This document shows, piece by piece, positions 26,354-34,238 of a stretch of DNA of 64,000 nt. The stretch comes from Thalassovita sp. GTDB taxonomy: Bacteria; Pseudomonadota; Alphaproteobacteria; Rhodobacterales; Rhodobacteraceae. Each line of letters begins with the position of its first letter. The stretch's first letter is position 1. A program made the translations under genes and the position numbers. Below the pieces are notes generated by a model. That model saw nothing but the letters and a program-made list of their open reading frames with translations, was not told the origin of the DNA and ran no database searches. The stretch covers positions 1 through 64,000 of the forward strand of contig JARGPB010000006.1 in the NCBI GenBank assembly GCA_029212905.1, read 5' to 3'.

Positions 26354-27165
26354 GATCTGTCGGCAGCCAGTTCGTCCTGACGCTGTTTGACTGCCGCGCG
26401 TTTCGACACGATTGAGGCCGAGATGACCCCGATTGCGACGATGCCGATCATCAGCGTGGACAGCGCGTTGATCTCGGGGCTGACGCCCAGACGCACCGCC
26501 GAGAAAATCTTGATCGGGAGGGTCGTAGCGGACGGCCCCGAGGTAAACGACGCGATCACCAGATCGTCCAGCGACAGGGTAAAGGCCAAGAGCCAGCCGG
26601 AAATCACCGCAGGCGCGATGATCGGCAGGGTCACCAGACGGAAGGATTCGAACGGTGAACAGCCCAGATCCAGCGCGGCCTCTTCGAGGGACTGATCAAA
26701 GCTGACCAGGCGCGAGGACACGACGACCGACACGTAACACATCGAAAAGGTGGTATGCGCCAGAATGATGGTGAAAATCCCGCGGTCCAGCCCGATGCCG
26801 ATGAACAGCAACAGCAGCGACAGGCCGGTGATCACCTCGGGCATGACCAGCGGTGCGTAGATCATGCCGGAAAACAGGGTGCGCCCGTGAAACCGCCCGG
26901 CGCGCACCAGTACATAGGCCGCCATGGTGCCCAGGATCGTCGCCAAGGTAGAGCTGGCCACCCCCACCTGAAGCGTCACCCAGGCGGCATCAAGGAAGGC
27001 ATCGTTCTGGAACAGCTCGGCGTACCATTTGGTGCTGAACCCGGCCCAGACAGTGACCAGTTTGCTGGCGTTAAAGCTGTAGATCACCAGAATAATCATC
27101 GGCAGATACAGAAAGACAAACCCAAAGGTCAGAGCGGTGGCATTGAACCAGGTAAAGCGTCTCAT
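26350..27165 (-). CDS. potI: Putrescine-type ABC transporter permease (PotI-like)
   Basis: 271 residues with six predicted helices. LEEAALDLGCSPFESFRLVTLPII is the EAA loop that docks the ATPase. ARMSLDDLVIASFTSGP-like wording near residue 200 (FTLSLDDLVIASF) is characteristic of the PotC/PotI branch. It overlaps the upstream permease by 4 bp and the downstream oxidoreductase by 4 bp, so the row is translationally coupled. The symbol rests on operon order and similarity, not on transport data. Confidence 0.85.
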   Translation of the reverse strand: MRRFTWFNATALTFGFVFLYLPMIILVIYSFNASKLVTVWAGFSTKWYAELFQNDAFLDAAWVTLQVGVASSTLATILGTMAAYVLVRAGRFHGRTLFSGMIYAPLVMPEVITGLSLLLLFIGIGLDRGIFTIILAHTTFSMCYVSVVVSSRLVSFDQSLEEAALDLGCSPFESFRLVTLPIIAPAVISGWLLAFTLSLDDLVIASFTSGPSATTLPIKIFSAVRLGVSPEINALSTLMIGIVAIGVISASIVSKRAAVKQRQDELAADRS

Positions 27166-28061
27166 TGGTTTTTCTCCCGCTCTTTCTGTTCGTTCCGTTG
27201 GAACAGGATGATCGGGATGATCAGGATCAGCAGCAACACGACCGCCACGGCGCTGGCGACAGGCCAGTCACGGTTGCTGAAGAATTCCTCCCACAGGACT
27301 TTGCCGATCATCAGCGTGCCCGAGCCACCCAGAAGCGACGGAATAACGAATTCCCCCAGTGCGGGGATGAACACAAGGAACGACCCGGCGATGATGCCGC
27401 TTTTGGACAGGGGGATTGTCACCAGCCAGAATGCCGTCAGCCGCGAGCAGCCCAGATCCTCGGCCGCCTCGAGAAGCGAGCCGTCCAGCTTCTCCAGCGC
27501 GGAATAGATCGGCAGCACCATGAAGGGCAGATAGGTGTAGACGATCCCGATATAGACGGCGGAATTGGTGTTCAGGATGATCAGCGGTTCAGAGATCAGG
27601 CCGGTCCACAGCAGGAATTGGTTCAAAAAGCCCTCGTTCGAGAGGATGCCCATCCAGGAATAGACGCGGATCAGAAAGCTGGTCCAGAACGGCAGGATCA
27701 TCAACATCATCAGGGTCGGGCGCCATTCATCCGGGGCCATCGCCATGCCATAGGCCAGCGGATAGCCCACCAGCAGCGTCAGAACGGTCGAAACCGCCGC
27801 GATTTGCAGACTGGAGAGGTAGGATTTCCAATAGAGGTCATCCTCGGTCAGGAAGACGAAATTCTCCATGTCCAGCGCAGAGAAGAAATCCTTGATGGCC
27901 TGCCAGCCACCGGCGAAATCCAGCGTGGGCATATAGGGTGGAATGGCCAGGGCCGTGTCGGACAACGCGATTTTCAGCACGATCACAAAAGGGATCAGGA
28001 ACAGCGCCAGCAGCCACAGATAGGGAACAGCAATCAGGAACAGGCGGCGCATCTTATTCAC
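27162..28061 (-). CDS. potH: Putrescine-type ABC transporter permease (PotH-like)
   Basis: 299 residues, six helices. The N-terminal helix (FLIAVPYLWLLALFLIPFVIVLKIAL) is followed by a periplasmic stretch containing FLTEDDLYWKSYLSS, typical of PotB/PotH. LLEAAEDLGCSRLTAFWLVTIPL is the EAA loop. FIPALGEFVIPSLLGGS matches PotH wording. It overlaps the ATPase gene by 8 bp. It forms the channel together with PotI. Confidence 0.87.
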   Translation of the reverse strand: MNKMRRLFLIAVPYLWLLALFLIPFVIVLKIALSDTALAIPPYMPTLDFAGGWQAIKDFFSALDMENFVFLTEDDLYWKSYLSSLQIAAVSTVLTLLVGYPLAYGMAMAPDEWRPTLMMLMILPFWTSFLIRVYSWMGILSNEGFLNQFLLWTGLISEPLIILNTNSAVYIGIVYTYLPFMVLPIYSALEKLDGSLLEAAEDLGCSRLTAFWLVTIPLSKSGIIAGSFLVFIPALGEFVIPSLLGGSGTLMIGKVLWEEFFSNRDWPVASAVAVVLLLILIIPIILFQRNEQKEREKNQ

Positions 28062-29181
28062 TTAGGACCGAGCCGGCGGTCAGCGTCCAGCTGAGCCACA
28101 CCTCGTCCTCCCATGTAAAGGCGCGGCGGGACAGGCGGCGGGTGTTGGCGGATTGCGCCTTGATCACCAGACCACCGGGGATTTTGACGTGATAGGTGGA
28201 CATGTTGCCCAGATAGGCGATGTCGACGATTTCGCCCTTGATCATGTTGCCGGCGTCCGTGGGTTTGTCGCGGGACACGGTGATTTTCTCGGGGCGCAGG
28301 GCGACAAAGGCGGTTTGCCCCTCGTCCAGCTGGCGCGAGGTCTTGGCCTGAATCGGGGCATAGCCGTCGGCCCAATGGATGTCATATCCGTCGTCGCCCG
28401 TCTTACTGGCCTTGCCCTGAATGATGTTCACGTTGCCAATGAAATCAGCCACATAGACCGAATCCGGCTCTTCGTAGATATTGGCGGGGGTGGCGACCTG
28501 CATGATGCGGCCCTCGTCCATGACGGCCACACGAGAGGAAACTGTCATGGCCTCTTCTTGGTCGTGGGTCACGATCACAAAGGTGGTGCCGGTTTTTTCC
28601 TGAATGTCCATCAGTTCGAACTGGGTCTCTTCGCGGAGCTTTTTGTCCAGCGCGCCCAGAGGTTCGTCCAGCAACAGCAGTTTCGGCGCGCGGGCCAGGC
28701 TGCGGGCCAGGGCGACGCGCTGGCGCTGGCCACCGGAAATCTGATGCGGTTTGCGTTTGGCAAAGCGTTCCAGGCGAGTCAGGCGCAGCATTTCCTGAAC
28801 TCGTTCATTCAGCTGGGCGCTGGGCATTTTCATGCGCTTCAGGCCAAAGGCGATATTGTCGAAAATCGAAAGATGCGGGAACAGCGCGTAGGATTGGAAC
28901 ATCATGTTCACGGCGCGTTCGTTCGGAGGGATGCCTGCCATGTCCTGACCGGCGATCAGAATCTGGCCCTCGGTCGGCTGATCGAACCCGGCCAACATGC
29001 GCATCATCGTGGTCTTGCCACAGCCCGAGGGGCCCAGAAGCGCAAAAAACTCGCATTCGAAAATGTCCTGCGAAAGATTGTCGATCGCGGTGAAGTCGCC
29101 AAACCGTTTTGTCACGCCTTTGAACTGAATCAGAGGCGTCGCGGTCGGGTCGTTCCAAGGGGCGAATTCAGTTTGTTCCAT
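28054..29181 (-). CDS. potG: Putrescine-type ABC transporter ATP-binding protein (PotG-like)
   Basis: 375 residues. Walker A GPSGCGKTT, signature ISGGQRQRVALARSLA, Walker B LLLLDEPLGALDKKLRE and the H-loop VTHDQEEAM are all present. The C-terminal TOBE region (FVALRPEKITVSRDKP) is that of polyamine and spermidine importers. It energises uptake via the PotH/PotI pair. A stem-loop lies between it and the substrate-binding protein gene upstream. Confidence 0.9.
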   Translation of the reverse strand: MEQTEFAPWNDPTATPLIQFKGVTKRFGDFTAIDNLSQDIFECEFFALLGPSGCGKTTMMRMLAGFDQPTEGQILIAGQDMAGIPPNERAVNMMFQSYALFPHLSIFDNIAFGLKRMKMPSAQLNERVQEMLRLTRLERFAKRKPHQISGGQRQRVALARSLARAPKLLLLDEPLGALDKKLREETQFELMDIQEKTGTTFVIVTHDQEEAMTVSSRVAVMDEGRIMQVATPANIYEEPDSVYVADFIGNVNIIQGKASKTGDDGYDIHWADGYAPIQAKTSRQLDEGQTAFVALRPEKITVSRDKPTDAGNMIKGEIVDIAYLGNMSTYHVKIPGGLVIKAQSANTRRLSRRAFTWEDEVWLSWTLTAGSVLSE

Positions 29182-29201
29182 GCCTGTCCCTGTCAGTAAA
29201 A

Positions 29202-29226
29202 GACCCGCGCAAGGGCTGCGCGGGTC
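29202..29226 (-). terminator. Intercistronic stem-loop between potF and potG
   Basis: GACCCGCGCA and TGCGCGGGTC form a perfect 10-bp stem with a 5-base loop. Read on the minus strand it follows the potF stop by 16 bp and is trailed by TTTTA. It probably terminates part of the transcripts or protects the potF 3' end, giving more binding protein than membrane components. Confidence 0.7.
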
Positions 29227-29242
29227 CGAAGTGTCTAAGGCG

Positions 29243-30328
29243 TTAGGTGCCGGACTTGATCTTGGTCCACAGGCGGGTCACGACGCGCTGGACCTTGGAG
29301 TCATAAGGCGTGGTGGTGAACAGATTGTTCAGCGCGGCCTCGGATGGGTAGATCGCCGGATCGCCGATCACGTCCTCGACCAGGAACTCTTGCGAGGCTT
29401 TGTTGCCGTTGGCGTAGTACACATAGTTCGAGGCCGCGGCCATGTTCTGCGCGTCCATGATGAAGTTCAGGAAGGTGTGCGCAGCGTCGGGGTTGGGCGC
29501 GTCCACGGGAATGGCCATCTGGTCAAACCACATCTGAGCGCCCTCTTTGGGAGCGTTATAGGCGACCTCGACCCCGTTATCAGCCTCGGCAGCGCGGTCA
29601 CGGGCCTGAAGAATGTCACCCGACCAGCCAACGGCCACGCAGATGTCGCCATTCGCCAGCGCGTTGATGTATTCCGAGCTGTGGAATTTCTGAATATAGG
29701 GGCGGACAGCCATATAGACGGCCTCGGCCTTCTTGATCACGTCCTTGTCGTGGCTGTTGGGCTCTTCGCCCAGATATTTCAGCGCGGCAGGGATCATTTC
29801 CGAAGGCGCATCCAGGAAATGCACGCCACAGGCGGCCAGCTTTTCCATGTTTTCCGGCTTGAAGACCAGGTCCCAGCTGTCGATGGGGGCGTCTGCGCCC
29901 AGGAGCTCAGTCACCTTGCCGACGTTCACGCCCAGCCCGGTGGTGCCCCACATGTAGTTGATCGAATAGGCGTTGTCGGGATCGTATTGCGCGGTGCGGT
30001 CGGCAACAACGTCCCACATGTTGGCGTGGTTGGGCAGCTTGGACAGGTCCAGTTTCTGGAAGGCCCCGGCTGAGATCTGACGTTGCAAGAAGGTGCCGGT
30101 GGGCACAACCACATCATAGCCCGACCCGCCGGCCAGCATTTTGGTTTCCAGAACCTCGTTGCTGTCGAACACGTCATAGATCAGCTTGATGCCGGTATCG
30201 GCCTCGAACTTGGTCAGCAGCTCTTCGTCGATATAGTCGGACCAGTTGTAGACCCGGACCTCTCCGGCGACAGCGGCCCCGGCACAAAGCGCGGCAACGG
30301 CCGTCAGAGTCAGAAAGCGATTTTTCAT
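29243..30328 (-). CDS. potF: Putrescine-type periplasmic substrate-binding protein (PotF-like)
   Basis: 361 residues from MKNRFLTLTAV; an upstream in-frame start is rejected because this one begins a standard signal peptide (cleavage after AGAAVAG). The mature N-terminus VRVYNWSDYIDEELL reproduces the PotF YNWSDYI ligand-box segment. GSGYDVVVPTGTFLQRQI and AYSINYMWGTTGLGVN are also family blocks. It delivers putrescine or a related amine to PotGHI. Divergently oriented to the FadR-type regulator, with a palindrome in the 148-bp spacer. Confidence 0.9.
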   Translation of the reverse strand: MKNRFLTLTAVAALCAGAAVAGEVRVYNWSDYIDEELLTKFEADTGIKLIYDVFDSNEVLETKMLAGGSGYDVVVPTGTFLQRQISAGAFQKLDLSKLPNHANMWDVVADRTAQYDPDNAYSINYMWGTTGLGVNVGKVTELLGADAPIDSWDLVFKPENMEKLAACGVHFLDAPSEMIPAALKYLGEEPNSHDKDVIKKAEAVYMAVRPYIQKFHSSEYINALANGDICVAVGWSGDILQARDRAAEADNGVEVAYNAPKEGAQMWFDQMAIPVDAPNPDAAHTFLNFIMDAQNMAAASNYVYYANGNKASQEFLVEDVIGDPAIYPSEAALNNLFTTTPYDSKVQRVVTRLWTKIKSGT

Positions 30329-30373
30329 TCCATATCTCCCCATGGATTTCGGGATTGTTTTCCCGTTGACCTT

Positions 30374-30385
30374 AATTTGATCAAA
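30374..30385. promoter_or_regulatory. Putative regulator site 1 (AATTTGATCAAA) upstream of potF and the GntR gene
   Basis: TTTGATCAAA is a perfect 10-base palindrome 46 bp upstream of the potF start, in the control region shared with the divergent GntR-family gene. The 10-base AATTTGATCA recurs exactly at 31190 and with one change at 34073. Short AT-rich palindromes of this kind are typical of FadR-type regulators; the assignment to the neighbouring regulator is inference. Confidence 0.5.
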
Positions 30386-30476
30386 ATTCATCTTTCAAGG
30401 CAACATGGAAATGTTTTCACGGGTCAAGTAAACTCGCAAGAATTGGTTTAGGACAGATGCGGAGAATTGAAGCAGA

Positions 30477-31172
30477 ATGGACGGAAGCGCCCAGAAAGTG
30501 ACCGGAACAGAATCCAGCAAGACGCCATTGCCGGCCCATGAATTGATCTATCGTCGGCTGCGCGAGCAGATTCTTTTTGGCGAGATCGCGCCGGGCCAGC
30601 CCGTGACGATTCAGGGGCTGACGGATCGGCTGAATGCTGGCATGACCCCCGTCCGCGAGGCGATCCGGCGCCTGACATCCGAAGGCGCCCTGGAATTCCA
30701 GGGCAACCGCCGGGTCATCGTTCCGTTGCTGACCACAGAAAATATCGCTGAAATTATCTTTGCTCGTCAGTGGCTTGAGTCTCACTTGGGGCTAAGGGCA
30801 ACCGAAAGGGCCACCGCGGCCAATCTGGCCGAGCTGACGAAATTGGACGATGTTCTGGACGCGGCGATCGCCAGCGGGGACTTGCAGGGGTACCTGGAAT
30901 ATAACTATCGGTTCCACGCCAGGATCTATGAATTGGCAGAGGCCCCCATCCTGGCGGCCATGGCCGAGGGGCTGTGGCTGCGATTCGGGCCCTCGTTGCG
31001 GGTGGTCTGTGGGCGGCTTGGAACACAGAATCTGCCGGACCGTCACAAGGACCTTTTGGCCTGTATGCGGACCAAAGATGCCGAAGGTGCCGCGCGCGCC
31101 TGCCGAGAGGACATGTTGCAGGGAATGGAGCAAGTTCGCGACATGTTAGAGCACCCGACAGAGGCGCACTGA
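30477..31172 (+). CDS. GntR-family transcriptional regulator (FadR subfamily)
   Basis: 231 residues. The winged helix-turn-helix spans about residues 20-85 (LIYRRLREQILFGEIAPG, MTPVREAIRRLTSEGALE). A C-terminal all-helical FCD effector domain follows (LESHLGLRATERA, FHARIYELAEAPILAAM, DRHKDLLACMRTKDAEGA), with the Asp/His positions used for metal or ligand binding in this family. Placed between a divergent putrescine importer operon and an aminotransferase gene, it probably controls both in response to an amine or its catabolite. Confidence 0.9.
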   Translation: MDGSAQKVTGTESSKTPLPAHELIYRRLREQILFGEIAPGQPVTIQGLTDRLNAGMTPVREAIRRLTSEGALEFQGNRRVIVPLLTTENIAEIIFARQWLESHLGLRATERATAANLAELTKLDDVLDAAIASGDLQGYLEYNYRFHARIYELAEAPILAAMAEGLWLRFGPSLRVVCGRLGTQNLPDRHKDLLACMRTKDAEGAARACREDMLQGMEQVRDMLEHPTEAH

Positions 31173-31189
31173 TTCGATTGACATGAAAT

Positions 31190-31199
31190 AATTTGATCA
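31190..31199. promoter_or_regulatory. Putative regulator site 2 (AATTTGATCA) upstream of the aminotransferase
   Basis: The 10-mer is identical to the one at 30374-30383. It lies between the regulator stop (31172) and the aminotransferase start, in a short AT-rich patch. The flank on one side departs from perfect symmetry. Confidence 0.45.
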
Positions 31200-31269
31200 T
31201 ATTCTGGACGAAACGCTATCCCGGTCGAGTCGGCCGGGTCTGCTTCTCTTGATGTACGAGGCCCCCGAG

Positions 31270-32667
31270 ATGACGATGATCACAAACCACATGCCGACCG
31301 CAGAGCTGCAAAAACTGGATGCGGCCCACCATATTCATCCTTTCTCGAACCAGAACGAGCTGGCCGAGAAAGGCGTGCGGGTGATTACCCGTGCAGAGGG
31401 ATCGTGGGTGTTTGATAGTGAGGGCAACCAGATCCTGGACGGTATGGCCGGGCTTTGGTGCGTGAATATCGGCTATGGCCGTCAGCGCCTGGCCGATGTC
31501 GCCGCCCGCCAGATGGCCGAACTGCCCTATTATAACACCTTCTTTATGACGACCCACGTCCCCGCCATCGCGCTGAGCCAGAAACTGGCGGAAATCGCGC
31601 CGGGGGATTTGAACCATGTGTTCTATGCCGGGTCCGGGTCCGAGGCGAACGACACCAATATCCGTATGGTGCGCACCTATTGGGCGCAAAAGGGTAAGCC
31701 GACCAAGAAGACCATCATCAGCCGCAAGAACGCGTATCATGGCTCGACCCTGGGCGGGGCGTCTTTGGGTGGGATGACAGGGATGCACGCGCAGGGCGGT
31801 CTGCCGATCCCCGACATTTACCATATTGATCAACCCAACTGGTGGGCCGAAGGCGGCGACACCTCGCCCGAGGAATTCGGGCTGGAGCGTGCGCAGCAGT
31901 TGGAAAAGGCGATCCACGATCTGGGCGAAGACAACGTCGCGGCCTTTATCGCAGAGCCGGTGCAGGGGGCTGGCGGCGTGATCGTGCCGCCCGAAACCTA
32001 TTGGCCGGAAATCAAGCGCATCTGTGACAAATACGAAATCCTGCTGATCGCGGACGAGGTGATCTGTGGTTTTGGCCGGACCGGAAACTGGTTTGGATCG
32101 CAAACCGTGGGCTGGACCCCGGATATCATGACAATCGCCAAGGGGCTGTCGTCGGGGTATCAGCCGATTGGCGGGTCCATCGTCAATGACGAGGTCGCCA
32201 GCGTGATCGGCGCCTGTGAATTTAACCACGGCTATACCTATAACGCCCATCCGGTGGCCGCGGCCGTGGCGCTGGAAAACATCAACATCATGCAAGAGGA
32301 AAAGCTGGTCGATTACGTCCATGACGATATTGGCCCGTATCTGAAGGCAAAGTGGGAGGCCCTGGCCGATCACCCGATGGTTGGCGAGGCCAAGATCGTG
32401 GGCATGATGGGGTCGATCGCGCTGACTCCGCACAAAGAGAGCCGCGCGAATTTCGCCTCGGATGCGGGGACGGTCGGGTATATTTGCCGCGAGCGGTGCT
32501 TTGCCAACAACCTGATCATGCGCCATGTCGGGGACCGGATGATCATTAGCCCGCCGCTGGTGATGTCGCACGAGGAGGCCGATACATTGGTGGACCGCGC
32601 GGTAAAGTCGCTTGACGAAGGCATGGCTCGCGTTAAGGATGCGGGGTTGTGGGTGGCAGCGTCTTGA
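31270..32667 (+). CDS. Class III aminotransferase, probable putrescine/polyamine:pyruvate aminotransferase (SpuC-like)
   Basis: 465 residues from ATG at 31270, chosen for the ACGAGG upstream; ATG at 31252 is also possible. Class III (omega) fold: YAGSGSEANDTNIRMVRTYW near residue 120, KKTIISRKNAYHGSTLGGAS, LLIADEVICGFGRTG, and the PLP lysine in MTIAKGLSSGYQPIGG. The N-terminus HIHPFSNQNELAEKGVRVI matches the SpuC/putrescine aminotransferase group. With the PotFGHI-like importer and amine oxidoreductase it likely deaminates putrescine or a related diamine. Other omega-amine substrates are possible. Confidence 0.85.
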   Translation: MTMITNHMPTAELQKLDAAHHIHPFSNQNELAEKGVRVITRAEGSWVFDSEGNQILDGMAGLWCVNIGYGRQRLADVAARQMAELPYYNTFFMTTHVPAIALSQKLAEIAPGDLNHVFYAGSGSEANDTNIRMVRTYWAQKGKPTKKTIISRKNAYHGSTLGGASLGGMTGMHAQGGLPIPDIYHIDQPNWWAEGGDTSPEEFGLERAQQLEKAIHDLGEDNVAAFIAEPVQGAGGVIVPPETYWPEIKRICDKYEILLIADEVICGFGRTGNWFGSQTVGWTPDIMTIAKGLSSGYQPIGGSIVNDEVASVIGACEFNHGYTYNAHPVAAAVALENINIMQEEKLVDYVHDDIGPYLKAKWEALADHPMVGEAKIVGMMGSIALTPHKESRANFASDAGTVGYICRERCFANNLIMRHVGDRMIISPPLVMSHEEADTLVDRAVKSLDEGMARVKDAGLWVAAS

Positions 32668-32698
32668 TTTTTGGTCCGCCCCTTGTATGGAGCGGTTA

Positions 32699-33775
32699 AT
32701 GAGATCTTTTTTCGGGCTTTGGGCGATCGTGGTGCTGGTTTGCATCGTTTACTTGGTTACCTGGCCCGTGCCTGTCGCGCCCGAATCCTGGGATGCACCA
32801 GAAGACCCCGGCTATACCGGGGTCTTTGCGCAAAACGACCTGTTGTCAGAGCTGGACTATCTGGACATCGCAGGACGCCACGGCCCCGAAGATGTGGCCA
32901 TCGGCCCTGACGGGCTGCTGTATATCGCAACGCATCACGGGGAAATCCTGCGCCGTCCGCAATCCGGCGGCAGGACCGACGTGTTCGCAAGGACAGAGGG
33001 GCGACCGCTGGGGGTGGAGTTCGGCCCAAGCGGGGATCTATATGTCGCTGACGCCTATCGCGGGCTGTTGGTGGTTGATCGCCAGGGCGCGGTGCGCGTG
33101 CTGGCGGATAAGGCCGACGGCAAACCGATCCTCTATGCCGATGATGTGGATGTAGCCGCGGACGGCGCGGTCTATTTCACCGATGCCTCGACCAGGTTTG
33201 GCGCGCGGGACAATGGCGGGACGCTTGCTGCGTCGGTGTTGGATCTGGTGGAGCATTCCAACAACGGGCGCGTGCTGAAGTATGATCCCGAAACGGAGCA
33301 AACGACGGTTTTTGCCAACAACCTGACCTTTCCCAACGGGATCGCGGTGGGCAGGGATGGCGGGATCTATGTCGTCGAAACCGGCACCTACAGCATTTGG
33401 CGCTATGCGCCCGACGGTAAAGGGCGCGAGCTGGTGATCAGCAATCTGCCCGGTTTCCCCGACAATATTAACGACGCCCCGGACGGAACATTCTGGGTGG
33501 GGCTGGTCAGTCCACGCAATCCCGTGATGGATCGGCTGGACGACAAACCGCGCTTGCGTCGGGCGGTGATGCGCCTGCCCAAATCAATGCGACCGGCGCC
33601 GATTCGTTATGGTTTTGTCTTTCGGATGGACGCAGCGGGGACGGTGATCGAAACCTTGCAGGACCCGGCGGGAACCTATGGGTTGACCACAGGGGCAATC
33701 GTTGGCGCGGATGGCAGCCTCTTTGTCTCTTCGCTGACAGAGCCCAGGCTGGGTGTTTTGCGATCACGGGAATAA
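32699..33775 (+). CDS. Membrane-anchored SMP-30/strictosidine synthase-like beta-propeller protein
   Basis: 358 residues from ATG at 32699, with GGAG six bases upstream. One N-terminal helix (GLWAIVVLVCIVYLVTW) anchors or exports the protein. The body is a six-bladed NHL/SMP-30 propeller: GPEDVAIGPDGLLYIATH, GVEFGPSGDLYVADAY, DDVDVAADGAVYFTDAST and NNLTFPNGIAVGRDGGIYVVET repeat the blade pattern. The closest known type is the strictosidine-synthase-like lactonase/esterase family. Substrate unknown. It follows the aminotransferase by 31 bp and may share its transcript. Confidence 0.8.
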   Translation: MRSFFGLWAIVVLVCIVYLVTWPVPVAPESWDAPEDPGYTGVFAQNDLLSELDYLDIAGRHGPEDVAIGPDGLLYIATHHGEILRRPQSGGRTDVFARTEGRPLGVEFGPSGDLYVADAYRGLLVVDRQGAVRVLADKADGKPILYADDVDVAADGAVYFTDASTRFGARDNGGTLAASVLDLVEHSNNGRVLKYDPETEQTTVFANNLTFPNGIAVGRDGGIYVVETGTYSIWRYAPDGKGRELVISNLPGFPDNINDAPDGTFWVGLVSPRNPVMDRLDDKPRLRRAVMRLPKSMRPAPIRYGFVFRMDAAGTVIETLQDPAGTYGLTTGAIVGADGSLFVSSLTEPRLGVLRSRE

Positions 33776-34238
33776 TGGTGGAATCATGAGCAGCGGCAGT
33801 GGGCACTAACGCGGGTGGATCCGTCTGGTTTCGACAAAACAAGGGGTTTGTGCTATGCTGTTTGTCAGGGCCCCGCGGGATTTTTTGCCTGTTGACGTGC
33901 GACTGATGTCGCAAAATGCCCAAAAGTGCCGTGATCGTGTTGCAAGCGCCAACGGCTCGCGTTTTACTTTGAAAGGGTAGGGGCGGGGCCTGGCAGCGAC
34001 TGTCGCCCCTTGGGTCGTGTAAGCAAATTTTGAGCATTAGAGGCAGCTCTTGCTTAGCTTGTTGCGCACTTTAATTTGACCAAGTGTCAAAAAATAAAGC
34101 GAAATGCCAAAATTTAGGCTATTTTCATGCTCGGCACAAAAAAATTTACATTGGCGGTTGCAACACAAAGCGACTCGGGTATTAAATTGCTCAAAATATG
34201 CGGCAAAAAAGCTGCGCAAAACAAACGGGGAGCCAGAT
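33776..34238. other. 463-bp gene-free region before the second polyamine-type transporter
   Basis: No convincing gene. It contains a 7-base inverted repeat (AGGGGCG at 33979 and CGCCCCT at 34004) and an AT-rich final 180 bp, clearly below the local GC level. TTTGAC-CAAGT-GTCAAA forms a dyad at 34075-34091. The frame of the transporter ATPase is open upstream to 34104, but its codons there are AT-rich and unlike the family. The region is probably a long leader/promoter. Confidence 0.5.
34073..34091. promoter_or_regulatory. Putative regulator site 3 (AATTTGACCA) and TTTGAC/GTCAAA dyad
   Basis: AATTTGACCA differs by one base from the motif at 30374 and 31190. It overlaps the dyad TTTGAC-N5-GTCAAA. 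It lies about 150 bp upstream of the ATPase start of the second transporter operon. Whether the same regulator binds here is inference. Confidence 0.35.
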
